Assembly (NCBI GenBank): GCA_033439795.1
Contig: JAUTDP010000006.1
Span: 2,356,001 to 2,420,000, forward strand
Origin: Sordaria brevicollis
Lineage: Eukaryota > Ascomycota > Sordariomycetes > Sordariales > Sordariaceae
Direction of reading: 5' to 3'
DNA: 64,000 nt
In this document: positions 47,358 to 59,221 of the stretch, piece after piece
Layout of the letters: each line of letters opens with the position of its first letter
How positions within the stretch are numbered: the first letter of the stretch is position 1
Position numbers and translations under genes: made by a program
Notes under the pieces: model-generated
Seen by the model: only the letters and a program-made list of their open reading frames with translations
Told to the model about the DNA's origin: nothing
The model's database searches: none

Positions 47358-49482
47358 CTAGCTATTCTCCTGCACACTCGCCTTGAGTGCCTCAAAATGG
47401 TCCTGTTGCTCCGTCGCAAGCTTGCCGCTCACGTCGCTAATGATAGTCAGAATCAAGCTGTAGTTATTATAGAGGAACCTGTTTCGCTTCCTGGCGTCCG
47501 CCCCCAGCTGTGCCTGGCTGTGCTTTGACAAAAACGCCTCCACCTCGATGCGCAGTCGGTGTAGACTGCTGACGATCGGCTCGTCGTCCCCTGCTTCGGC
47601 GCTCAACGCAAGCACGCCGTGAAGAAACTGTCCGAATCGCTGAGTGACGACGTGCGGGGCTGCTGAGGCTGTCTTTGCTTGTGAGGCCGATCCGGCCTTG
47701 TTGGGAAGCGCAGCAGTCAAGGCTTTGACTGATTCGCAGTGGGCGTCCATGACGCTTTGCAGGCGTGGCCACAGCACCATGGCGGTGCCGTTGATGTAGC
47801 CGTCTACGACAGGTACCCGGCGCCGTTGTAGTTCAAAGGCAAAGTGTTGGTTCAGACGCACGCACAGCAACAGACCGAGACCGTCGTGTGTGTCAGACAC
47901 GAGCTGCTTGGTGAGGGCTTGGCCAAGTGCAAATGTCTGATCGAATATGTAGGTGAAGTGGCGCGAGATGACCGAAAGTGACAGCGCCGGGCTGAAGAAG
48001 GCCACGAGGAACGTGTACTCGGCCGTAGCATTATCGACCAGGGCGAGGTTGAAGTTACGGAACGGAACCTCGAGATAATGTGTGGTTTGGTCCTCGTCTG
48101 CCAGGTACGAAGACATTGCTATTTGGTCCTTAGTTTTGAGCAATTCGTTCCTTCGGCCGATACTGAAGGCATCATGGGGCGCGCCTCCAAGCTTGGATCC
48201 AGACAAGACTGTCGTTCTCCGAGAGGTGTCCTCATGTCCCATTGCGTCGTTTTTGTCGATGATGTGAAGCTTCAGCTTGTCTAAAGACTGTTTGTAGCGG
48301 GTAAACTGATTCAAGTAGTACCATCGCATGGTGTTCATGTAGGCCTGACATATCTCGCCGGCGAGTGTAGGCTGGTGTTTCTGGAGGAACGCAAACAGAT
48401 CTTTGAACCGAATAAAGTTCTGCTGTTGGATAATCTGGGCATTGATGTGAGGCGACCGAAGCGCTTTAATTTGCGCAACCAGAAAGTCCCGTATTCGTTC
48501 GATGGCCTTCGTAACACAGGTTAGAAGAGAACAGCTAGACCCGAACCACAAATCCTTACCTTGAGGATGAGCTTTTCAAGCAATGGACCAACATCAGCCA
48601 AGGCTTTGCTCTGTGGTTGTTGCGCATTCTTCTTATGAGCCGTAGCTCGCTTGTCCACCTCAGCCAGGACCTTCACCCATGTTTCGTCGATATGACCTTC
48701 GGCGATGGTTGTGATTACAAGAGGAGATACACTCAACTCTTCAACCAGTGGGCCCAGTCCCTTTTCTACAGCCTTTCGGTTTTCGAGTCTCACATTAAGA
48801 GCTTCTGATCGGGCCTGAAGGCTTTCGATATCGGCAGACACAGCAGCGAGGTCATTGCGAAAGTTGGTGAGGTTGGATTCAACGGAGCTCAGGATATCAT
48901 CGCACGCGCGGATCGACCGATGTAGGTCCTCGAATTTGGCCTTGTCTCGCTCATCTGGAAAGCACTATATAAGCATGGATGGAGGGCAAGGTTATACAAA
49001 CAATCATATGGCATCATACAGTCTTGAACAGTCTGGGGTTTATAGGTATCCGCTTGACGCGAACTGACGTCAGGGCCGGCGAGCTCGGTCAGGGACAAGC
49101 CCCCAAAGTCAACGTCAAAGTCCAAGTCATCTTCGGTGATGCCGCTGGTTGGCTTCGACTCTGGTTGTTGTGTGGTATTGCTACTGGGAAACTGGCCTAG
49201 AATTCTAGCTAGGACCTCTTCGGGGTTCGGCGCATCGTCCACGGTGGAGGACTGCCTCAAGGAGGAGCCATTGGGTTTCTTTGCCGAGGCGAGGAGGGAA
49301 GACGACGAGTCGTTCGAGACCAGAGATAATGCAGAAGATCCTCTTGTGTTAAGTCCAGGCCTCTGAGGGGCAAGATATGGGCCGCGCGAGCTGGTACGTT
49401 GGGGCAGCGGCGAGATGGAGCGGTTGTTTTGCGGAGGAGCTGCGCTTCCTGGATGCTGGCCGGGACGTCGATCAAGCCACAT
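47358..49482 (-). CDS. vps52: Vps52, GARP complex subunit
   Basis: Vps52 is a core subunit of the GARP tethering complex, which recaptures endosome-derived vesicles at the trans-Golgi. Three minus-strand exons (49482-49020, 48954-48560, 48506-47358) give 668 residues. The first ~120 residues are a disordered Ser/Pro-rich region. The conserved part begins around the first junction, where splicing at GTATGA restores YERDKAKFEDLHRSIRACDD, typical of Vps52. A coiled coil follows (SADIESLQARSEALNVRLEN), then the family core with FIRFKDLFAFLQKHQP and MNTMRWYYLNQFTRYKQSL. The first donor is the least certain point; two weaker donors upstream would also keep the frame. The last acceptor (ACGAAG) is purine-rich but keeps phase. 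Confidence 0.92.
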
Positions 49483-50739
49483 AGCGAATCAAGCACCGCC
49501 AGAAACGAGGCGCGAGGAGCATGCTGGTGCGGCCAGGAAATTCGATATGGGACACGATCACGCCGGCGGAATCGAAATGTTGTTGCCGTCGTCGTTTTCT
49601 GTCATACGCAGAAAGATGGAGGAGGACTGTCTTGTCGCTCTCCGTAGGTTGTCGCAAGCTCCGTTGTCTCCAGGAGACCCTTGGAATCGTGGAATGCGCG
49701 CCAGGTTGGCTTGGCAAGTGGATGATGGGAGCTAGCAATTGGCGGCAGAGACGAGCTGGGTCCAGGGCGCCCGACACAAGGCTGGTCAGGCTGGCCCTTT
49801 GCCCTCCACCAGATGTGAGGGTTACAGCTTATACATGCATTTTGATTGGTGAATTCCCTCCGCCACTATTTGCTACGTGTGGGTCCCGTGCGAGACATTG
49901 GAGCTTTCCCGCAAATGGCCTAGCCCGGCCGCTTAGCCAGACAGAAGGCGGGGCGGGAGAGAAGAACTCTCCAGTTCTGCAACACCACAAGAGGAGATCG
50001 ATCACGATCGTGGGTACATGGCACATGTACTTGGATTTTTGACCAAAAGGGCGACAGTCTAGGTATCTGAAGGGTATGATATTGCCAGGCAGGACTTTCT
50101 ATCAGTAGCGTAGAGATTATGGGCAGGCAATCGATGCTGCAATGTCGAGAAACTCAAACAGATGGGAGCTTGCTGTTCGCCGTGTAACCAATAGCGGGGT
50201 CGAGTCTTTTGACCAGTCAGAAGAGCCGGGGAAAAGAAGGTCTCAAGACAGACCGTCGTAACAGACAAGTGAGGAGACCAGCAAAGAAGGATGGACGGGA
50301 GCGAAGAGGACTGGAGGGTTAAAGGTGAGTACCGTTTGAAAAAGAGGCACGTGAGGAGGGTTATGTGAGGGTTAATGCAACAATGCCCAGACCGGTTGGA
50401 GGGTCAATTTGTTAGCACACTGCAAAAGAGGCAAAACTCTGTGGTGCCCCTGGGTCTTTGCCGTGTGGGCGGAACGAAGTGCACAAGTTGTGCGCCAAAG
50501 GGTGAGAATGTTGTGGCCTGTGGGTGCTTCCCACCAGGTGGCAGGGAGGAGGGGCCTTTCCTGACTGGACCGCTGGCGGGGATGCTGCATTTTTTCGTCC
50601 CTCTCGACTCCCGTGCTCAAAATCGCTTTTTTTCCTTTTCAACTCCCTCCATATTTTTCCTCCCCTGTGCCGCCTCCAGCGTTTTGATCCATCACTCTCC
50701 TTGCCCTTTCGACGGTTATCCTTTGTCAATCCTTTCAAG
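49483..50739. other. Divergent promoter region between vps52 and eIF5A
   Basis: Contains the upstream regions of both genes. The 100 bases before eIF5A are a C/T-rich leader (CCTTTCAAG before the ATG), as usual for translation-factor genes. No other gene is supported. Confidence 0.45.
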
Positions 50740-51653
50740 ATGTCCACCGCTCACGACGACGCTGTAAGTCCATCTCCAACCTGTTGTCGCGCCCGTTCAT
50801 AGTCATCGTCGCAATTCATCAAATGGTGGTCGCTTGCGGGCGGCTGTCTGCGTAGCCAGAGTCGTCACCCCGCATCGCTCATCGCACACCCCCTCTCGCT
50901 CCTCCCGTGGTGTGGCTGTGGCCTTGGGATGGGAATGGCCTCTTGTTCGCCCAAACGCACCGAATCCGAATCCCATCTTCACCAGATCTACCATCACAAT
51001 CACCGAGTCCCGTCATCTACAAAGCATTAGATGCTAACCCCAATGTTTTCCCCGTCTACAGCAGCATGAGCACACCTTCGACTCCGTCGACGCTGGTGCG
51101 TCCGCCACCTACCCCATGCAGTGCTCTGCGCTCCGCAAGGGTGGCCACGTCGTGATCAAGAACCGTCCCTGCAAGATCGTCGACATGTCGACCTCCAAGA
51201 CCGGCAAGCACGGTCACGCCAAGGTCCACTTGGTCGCCATCGACATCTTCACTGGCAAGAAGCTCGAGGATCTCTGCCCCTCCACCCACAACATGGACGT
51301 CCCCAACGTCAAGCGCACTGACTACCAGTTCGTACGTATTATCCGGACTCTCCCCGAACTCTGGTTCTGGAGCTTGGAAGCTAACTGGTGCATTAGTCCT
51401 ACATCGATGAGGACTTCCTTGTCCTCATTGACTCCAACGGTGAGGAGAAGCGTGACGTCAAGATGCCCGAGGGTGAGCTTGCCAAGCGCATTGAGAAGCT
51501 CGAGGAGGAGGGCAAGGACTTCTGTGAGTTTTTCCCGATACTTGTGGTTACCAGCTTGCGCGATACTAATACCGGGAAACAGTCGTCGGTGTCCAGACCG
51601 CCATGGGTGAGGAGGCTGCCATCGATGTCAAGGAGGCTTCCAACAAGGACTAA
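50740..51653 (+). CDS. Translation factor eIF5A (hypusinated)
   Basis: eIF5A binds the ribosomal E site and rescues stalls at polyproline and similar motifs. Four exons (50740-50763, 51062-51331, 51397-51523, 51583-51653) give 163 residues, the usual length. The hypusination loop [12 protein letters not shown] is intact, the Lys between Thr-Gly neighbours being the modified one. The KOW/S1-type fold is complete to ...[16 protein letters not shown]. The first intron is long for this gene (298 nt) and follows only eight codons, MSTAHDDA. C-ending codon bias indicates high expression. Confidence 0.97.
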
Positions 51654-51899
51654 GGGAAGTTTGGAGGAGTTGGAGGGACACCGGACGTTTGGCATTTAAC
51701 GATGGCTTCATGGGACGGTTCTGTTGGTTTTTGCCTGGCTAAGAGATATCCGTCTTTTTTGCGCTATATCTAAGTGTTTATGGGTCACACATGAATGGTT
51801 TCACGTCTCCCCGTTTTGTTGGACCTGGTATCTGCTGGAATAGGGCGCGACTTCTTCAGGAAATCGCAAGAAGCTAACGTCTGCCAAACATCTTGAGCG
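51654..51899 (+). other. 3' flank of eIF5A
   Basis: Probable 3' UTR. No other feature is recognised. Confidence 0.4.
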
Positions 51900-52151
51900 T
51901 CAAAGTGGTCTTTTCTCGGTGCGAATCTTTGAAACAGGTTGATTGCGAAAACGGAAAAGTATGGTGTTGTTTGTTAGCACCGAGGTTCGCTGAATCGGGT
52001 GATTGTTGGTCCAGCTCGGCTTCCCCGTTTCGAGCAGTTTGAGTACCTCTCTGGCCTCGTTTAGTCTCCGATAGGACGAGTGAAGTTCATCCCGTGTGGG
52101 GATACGATACCGAGACATGACTGGCGGCGCAATTGACGTCGACATGTACAT
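51900..52151 (-). CDS. Possible small hypothetical protein (83 aa)
   Basis: An ATG at 52151 (others at 52145 and 52118) opens 83 codons and stops at 51900. The middle, RDELHSSYRRLNEAREVLKL, is a plausible amphipathic helix, and the composition is not that of a shadow frame since no gene lies opposite. I recognise no family. It lies tail-to-tail with eIF5A and head-to-head with Rrn7. It may be chance. Confidence 0.35.
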   Translation of the reverse strand: MYMSTSIAPPVMSRYRIPTRDELHSSYRRLNEAREVLKLLETGKPSWTNNHPIQRTSVLTNNTILFRFRNQPVSKIRTEKRPL

Positions 52152-52808
52152 ATCGACTTATCGACTGTCACGATTCAAGCATATGTATGCTAGTTCATGT
52201 ACTCGTGTGGGTCAGTTGATAGATCTGGAAAACTATAAAAGCATCAGTAAAAGCAGTTTCCTGTAAACCAACTGTGCCTCCACTAGTGAACGAGAGAGAT
52301 CGATCTGACTAGTGGTGGGTCAGCCAGGTCTTCTCACTCTCATTTCACTTCAAACCGCAGTCAGCGAGACATCGGGCTGAAGAGCTGCTTCTTTCCTGCA
52401 ATTTGAATCGCAGTTAGGAAGCGACTTTGCGTGTTTTGGCGCGTTCTGCTAGTTGGTCAGAGGGAGGTCAGAGGCAAAGCCGGCATCGCGCAGTTCGGCT
52501 CAGGTTTGAAATTTTCATTTTTTTTCTCTCAACGAGTCGCATGGTCGCCAACATGCTTTCAACACAAGTGTAACTATCGCTATTCCGTCCTCTTTTTTCA
52601 GCTCAACAATTATACCCATTTTTACCTTTACCCAGGAGACCTTGCAAAAACTGTCAATCATCTGACCTTTTCGAAACCCGTGCGCCCGTTTTCTCATTAC
52701 TCACTCACCCCGCTCGACCTGCGTCATCAGTGACGGGAGACAGGACGACCAGCACAAGGAACGACGTACAGCATTGTGTGGGCAGGCAAGCAAGCTTGAA
52801 GCAAAAGG
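52152..52808 (+). other. Upstream region of the Rrn7 gene
   Basis: No gene is recognised. Contains short T tracts (for example about 52519-52526) and probably the Rrn7 promoter and leader. Confidence 0.4.
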
Positions 52809-54738
52809 ATGGATGAACAGCGGCTCAGAAAGTTCCCCAACGGACAGAGATGTACCGAGTGCCGTGCGCGAAAGTACTACCTGGAGAACGGACGAAGATA
52901 TTGTCAGCGCGGTCATGAGGTTGAGGTACGTTGTGTTTTCTCAGTCTCAACCAACCCAATTGACCCCAATATTCATATCGCTGACATCTTGTACTAGGGA
53001 TACATCCAATTCGACGTCGACGAAGACGACAATTACGGCAAAACCGGCAAGGTAGTCCGCAAAGAAAAAGAGGTGCGCGAAACCGAGCGCAAGCATCTTT
53101 CGGGCAACGACGCCAAGGAGCTCTACCTCGACTGTCTCCAAATCATTTTACGGAAACAGATCGGCTGGTTGATCCGCGAAAAGGGGTTTTCGGACGAGCT
53201 CGAGTCTATCTGTCGCGACCTGTGGGATCTGAGGATTCGTAAGTTTATCGGTCTGAAAAGTGTCTCGAGGAGGGCTGCTCCCTTGCAAGAGAAGGGGAAG
53301 GGAGTCGATCATGGCGATGGAATGACGACGACGAGCTCACAGCATGGTGGGTTGTTCCAGTCGGGGTCGGATAGCGAGATGGTCATGTATAGCTCGCAGG
53401 CGGAGACGACGGATACGTCGGCTGATGAGAGCATGAGGAGTCAAAATAAGAGGAGGACAAGTAGGGTCAAGGATTGGGAGAGTGAGCTGTGGGATTTACC
53501 CGGCCCGATGGAGGTGTTGGCGCTGATTTATATGGGATGTTTGCTGAAGCAGGAGCCGGTGAGGGTGGGAGACATCTATCGGTGGGCGAAGAATAACCAG
53601 TTGCCATTTCTTGGGGCGGTAAGTTAAAACCATGGCTGGCTTGAACCAGAGGGAGGAAGGTTGCTGACATGTGCTGCTAGATTGAGCTGGTGCCGAACGA
53701 ACTACGAGAACGTCTACCCGGTTGGGCTCAACGGACATTATTGACACGATGGGCAAAATTCGACGGGAGCGAACTGCACAAGTCGTTGTTGACCTTGACC
53801 CTAGGTTTTAAGAAGAATTATGGCATGGTCTCGCCACCACTTCCAGCACCGTCATTGCTGGTATTGTATCTCAAGGACCTCGCTCTTCCACCCGAGGTTC
53901 ACCTCCACGCCCGCCAAATCTGTCTCATGCTCAACCTCTCCTGGACCTTCCCAACCCGGCAAAACATCAAAGACGACACCTCAATCACCACCGGCAAAAC
54001 CTCTCGCTACACCCTCCTCGACATCCCAGACGTGTTACTTGTTGCCTCTCTCGTGCTGGCAACCAAGTACATGTACCCCATGGACGGGGTCAAGCGGTAT
54101 CCCCGCGATGCCAACGACCCATTGACGTTGAAGATGAATTGGGATGCGTGGGAGGCTGAGTTCGCTGATCCTCCCGACAAGCCGCTCAGGAGACTGGACT
54201 TGGCGGCCATGGACGCCGAGAAGATCTGGACGTTGAGCAAGGAGCAGATGGTGGAGTATCTGGATTGGTATCAGGAGACGCAGTTGAAGTCGTGGAGTGC
54301 TGCCGGTATGTCTACATCCCCTTATTTGCCTCACACACAGGACAAGCTACTGACACTGCAACAGACGAAACCGAAATCGACCGCCTCTTTCCCCTCGAAA
54401 ACGTCCTTCGACTACCAGAACCCGGCAGCAACAAAGACATGTCAGACGAGGAGCTGATTGCTCGGATGCATAGAGTGCAAAAGTCGATGACTACGGTTGA
54501 ACCAAGACCGGAATTCGACGGTGAGAAGAATGTGAAGAGGCTGGGTTCGCTTCATCAGCGGTTTAGATCGGTCGAACAGCTTGGAGAGTCAGGGCCAGCG
54601 AGACGGTTCCATGAGAAAGCAGCGGAGATCTCAGGGCTATCCTTGAAGGCTCTGGTTAAGGCGGTTTATAGTCTGGAGGAACTGTTGTTTGGGTGGGAGA
54701 AGAGGGAGAAGAGGAGGATGAGGTTGGGGGAGGTATGA
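52809..54738 (+). CDS. rrn7: RNA polymerase I core factor subunit Rrn7 (TFIIB-like)
   Basis: Rrn7 (human TAF1B) is the TFIIB-related subunit that recruits RNA polymerase I to rDNA promoters. Four exons (52809-52925, 52998-53618, 53681-54305, 54365-54738) encode 578 residues. The N-terminus has a zinc ribbon with Cys15, Cys18, Cys32 and His36 (CTECRARKYYLENGRRYCQRGHE), characteristic of the family. Two cyclin-like helical regions follow, interrupted by a Ser-rich insert near residues 150-200. The second contains LDIPDVLLVASLVLATKYMYP, a conserved block. The last junction makes an Asp codon (SAADETEIDRLFP). It should act in the nucleolus. Family assignment is confident. Confidence 0.92.
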
Positions 54739-55085
54739 GATGGTTGGACACATGTCTAAGCAGTTCTTCAAGGTTACCAGATCAGAACACTAGATGACTC
54801 AATTAGATGTTAGGATTGTCCGTACATTATATCCCTCTGTAGTACAAGAGAAAGGTTAACCTTACCTCTAAGAATCATACTCAAAGACTTGTAGACCAGG
54901 TGAGTGTCGTTGAAGACGAAGGTACAGTACGAACCGGAGGGATGATGCACCGTGCATTGCGCACGTACCACTTTACCCAAAAAGCTCTAGCGGCCGTTAC
55001 CAAAACCCCACCACTGCTTGCCGTTCCCCGACATCATCACGTCTCTCCTTCAACACCAACCTCACCTAGGAGAACTCAGTCAAGA
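54739..55085 (+). other. Intergenic region and first (non-coding) exon of the ubiquitin-L40 gene
   Basis: Contains the promoter and the 5' untranslated exon, whose last base (55086, A) is the first base of the start codon. Open frames here are not supported. Confidence 0.5.
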
Positions 55086-55871
<786 letters not shown>

Positions 55872-56574
55872 ACGGCTCTCTTTCTCCATTTCAGCATGGG
55901 TTTCTGGTGTATTGGGATTTTAAGAGCAATGGGCATGGTTACGGCAACGGCAACGGCATAAGGACATACAGGACAGGGAAACACGGAACCTGGGAATAGC
56001 TAGAGCTTAGATTGTCGGTTCGAGACATCTAGCACGTGTAGTTCGTCAAGCAACTCGGAGACTACGTGGATCATACGGACATAAAAGCTCCGTCTACACA
56101 TATCATAGAATCCAGTCTTTTACCAAATCAAAGCAACCTGTAACGCAATCTCGCTCTTGATCGCGAAATATTGCCCGTGATAGCTCAACAACCTTGATGG
56201 CCATCGCGGACCCACGTGACATTTTGCGGGGAGTTAGTGCAGGGACGGGAAACAGTAGGGGGGGTGCACTGCTGCAGTTTCAGGACCCTAAACAGGGGCG
56301 TGCACGCAATCCTACAGCGGTACGTACCGTTACGCGGCTCCCGTCGAAACAGCTGTCCACCAGCTCCGGAGGGACCAGCTTTGGAGGAGCTTCATCCATA
56401 ACACTACTTTCCGAACGACCGACTTACAACAAGTATACACGAACCACGACGGGACTATTGAACGTCCAGGCGATACCGATCATTCCGAGGCAGCTATCAC
56501 AGTTGTAATCAACCAGTCACTCAAGCATTCGTCAGACTATACGCATTCGACCAGCAGACGAACACCCCAACAAG
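55872..56574 (+). other. Intergenic region between ubiquitin-L40 and the Yip1 gene
   Basis: Ubiquitin-L40 3' UTR, then promoter and leader of the Yip1-family gene. The open frame at 56194-56508 is not family-like. No RNA gene is recognised. Confidence 0.45.
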
Positions 56575-57623
56575 ATGTCCAGATCAGGCTACGACGCCGT
56601 CGTAGATGTCGACGATGAGGTTTGCAATATCCATTCCACCGGCTTGGCCATCCTTCCAGTCACTAACCTATCTTTTCCAATACTACAGGGTGACCTAGGC
56701 CACACCGACCTCCAAGAAGATCTCGAATTCCACCAATCCAACTTCTCCGAATCCTCCCCCCTCGGGCGCAAGGGCACCAAATCCACCCAACACACCTCCA
56801 GCACTTCCGGCGGCGGACTTCCCGCACCCGTAACCGCCAGCTCCGGTTCCAATTCCGGTTCCAGCAAGCGGTTCCTCTGGACTTTGTCCTTTTACGCGCA
56901 GTTCTTCGACGTCGACACGTCCAGCGTGCTGCAGCGATGCTGGGCAGCTCTGTATCCGCGGGCAAACTTCCTGGATGTGCTGGAGGGAAACCCGGATCTT
57001 TACGGACCCTTCTGGATCGCGACGACGGTGGTGTTGATTTTATTCTTGGGAGGCACGATTAGTGATTACTTGGCGCAGACGGGGAAGGAGGCGTTTGCGT
57101 ATGATTTTAGGTTGTTGAGCGGTAAGTCTTTTCCCTCCTCTGCGGTATTGGTTGAATGGAGGCCTAATGTGTGCCAAAAACAGGAGCTGCCGGTCTCATC
57201 TACGGCTACACCTTCGTCCTCCCCGTCGCTTTGTACCTCGCCCTGCGATACTTTGGTTCCGAATCCGCCAACCTGCTCGAGTGCTGGGCTCTGTACGGAT
57301 ACGCCAACCTGATCTGGATCCCGGTGGCTCTTATCAGCTGGTCGCCGATTACCATTCTCAACTGGGTGTTCGTGGGCGTTGGGTTCGGCGTATCGGTTGC
57401 TTTCCTGCTTAGGAACCTGTATCCTGTGCTCAGCGCTACGGATCGCCAGACCAGCAAGGTGTTGCTGTTTGTGGTGGTGGCGCTGCACTTTGGCTTGGCT
57501 TTGGCCATCAAGGTGCTCTTCTTTGCGCATGGAAGCCCGGCTTTGAAGGATGGGCCCAAGGGGGCTGCTCCTGGTGGTGGGGATGCGAAGCCTGCTGATC
57601 CGGCTACGATGATGATGTTCTAA
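56575..57623 (+). CDS. Yip1-family Golgi membrane protein (YIPF1/2-like)
   Basis: Yip1-domain proteins are multi-span Golgi/ER proteins that bind Rab GTPases and act in vesicle trafficking. Three exons (56575-56619, 56689-57121, 57184-57623) give 305 residues. An acidic soluble N-terminus (DVDDEGDLGHTDLQEDLEF) and a Ser/Gly-rich linker are followed by about five hydrophobic segments from residue 130 to 270. The conserved block LYGPFWIATTVVLILFLGGTISDYL is of the YIPF1/2 type. Intron 1 has an unusual GTTTGC donor but a good branch site and TACTACAG acceptor. It is 69 nt and stop-free, so a longer unspliced form (328 residues) is possible. The spliced form gives the more conserved-looking N-terminus. 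Confidence 0.88.
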
Positions 57624-58183
57624 GGAAGGGGTTTAGTCCAAAGGGGAGTCTGGCTTAATGGGTAGAGGTATGTCTGTGGTTGAGACCCTGTATCTGATAT
57701 TCGATGTTTTACTACTTCCATCACCAAAGATTCTGGGAAAGGCGGTCACCGCCGGAGAGCATCAAAAAATTGATGTTTTCGGTGTTCAACCAGATATTAA
57801 ACTATGCGTGCTATCCTTCTCTTTCTGTCCTGGGTATAATCGGTATGCATGCCATCCATCTAAGTCCTCCCCAAAACAAAAAAGCAGACAAAATCAAAGC
57901 CAAAAGCTACCCCAGATGGATGCCAAAAGGAAAACCACCTCCTCTTAACCTCTTACCCAGAAAACCATGACAATGCATACCCATGCTTTTTATATATACC
58001 ATCCCCCGTGCCCCAGCATGACAGTCGGCACGAGGGACGAGCCATTCGCTCCATGCTCGCTAAATGCAATTTTTTGCGGTTTCTGACCCGAAGTGAATCA
58101 GGCCAGCCGCAGTTATTCCAACAACTCTCTGCAAATCAGATCATCTCGACCGCCGTTGTCTCTCTGTATGTCGGAGAAGGAAT
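57624..58183. other. Convergent intergenic region
   Basis: 3' flanks of the Yip1 gene and of the minus-strand hypothetical gene. Nothing else is recognised. Confidence 0.4.
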
Positions 58184-58654
58184 TCAATGTCCCATCCTAA
58201 TCTGCGACCCAAGCAAGAGTAAGCTATCCTGAGCCGTTTTGGTCTTATTGTTCCTCTTCGTGTCCTTGCGATCGGACTTACTGCTCTTGTTGTAGTCCGA
58301 GGACGAGCCATAGGAGCGGAATTTCTCCTTGAGAAGACCGGTTCGGCTGGAAAAGCTCGAAGTTGAAGTGGTTGACTCTGCGTAGTTCTTCTTGGAAGAG
58401 GCGGAAGAGCTGGAGTAGGGAGATTGTTGTTGGAGGGCTCGGGTGCCTTCGACGATTTGCAGAGCGTGAGAGCAGGTGGTGGTGTAGTTGTTTCTGAAGT
58501 TTGAGGACTTGGACTTGGAGGAGTTCATGTTGGAAGAGGCGGAAGAGGTGGAGTAGGGAGATTGTTCGAGGGCGCGGGTGCCTTCGATGATTTGCAGAGC
58601 GTGAGAGCGGGAGGTGGGGTGGGAGGGGAAGTTGAAGTTTGTTGAGGCGGACAT
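58184..58654 (-). CDS. Hypothetical Ser-rich protein with a duplicated segment (156 aa)
   Basis: The ATG at 58654 opens MSASTNFNFPSHPTSRSHAL and stops at 58184. The frame continues upstream without an ATG. Two near-identical segments are present: SHALQIIEGTRALEQSPYS and SHALQIVEGTRALQQQSPYS, each followed by SSASS. The rest is Ser/Lys/Asn-rich and probably disordered, ending with a basic KSDRKDTKRNNKTK stretch. I recognise no family. The preserved frame across an internal duplication (79 and 82 bp, differing by one codon) favours a real gene, but it may be a lineage-specific orphan. No intron is needed. Confidence 0.55.
   Translation of the reverse strand: MSASTNFNFPSHPTSRSHALQIIEGTRALEQSPYSTSSASSNMNSSKSKSSNFRNNYTTTCSHALQIVEGTRALQQQSPYSSSSASSKKNYAESTTSTSSFSSRTGLLKEKFRSYGSSSDYNKSSKSDRKDTKRNNKTKTAQDSLLLLGSQIRMGH
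58392..58608 (-). repeat. Internal direct repeat (82 and 79 bp)
   Basis: 58392-58473 and 58530-58608 align almost exactly on the same strand, differing by one inserted codon and a few bases. They encode the duplicated segment of the hypothetical protein. Confidence 0.85.
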
Positions 58655-59175
58655 TTTGTATTTTGTCTTTGTTGTGTTGTTGATGGTGGTGGTGGTAATG
58701 GTGAAAATGTGTTGAGTTGGCCTTGATATGGTGCTCAAGTGTGCAAGTGAAGCTTCAAGCTGGTTGGATGTAGTAGTTGCTCAAGTACAGACTTGTTCTG
58801 GTGGAAGGTAGTGTAGAAGGTAGGACTTGTAGTCTAAAGTCTGGAGTCCGGAGTCTGAAGTGTGAAGCTGTTGATGATGATGGAACAACAAAAACAACAT
58901 TCCTGAGAGACGAGGCCGACAACTCCTCTTATACATCTTTCGTATCCTCTTCCTCGAAAGTACATCCCTTACCTATCTAACATGATCATAACCCAAGACA
59001 ATACTTACGGTGAGGAGAAGTGTAAGGCCGACTTTGGAAAACAAAGCAAAGCCACTTTTGCTATGCCTCTTCCAACCGTATTGTCGAGGTATTAAAGTAT
59101 CTTGGTGTAAGTGCTTACTTGGGTGTACGTATTCACCTACGTGTGCCTTCTACCCACTTCTCCACAGCAACCAAG

Positions 59176-59221
<46 letters not shown>

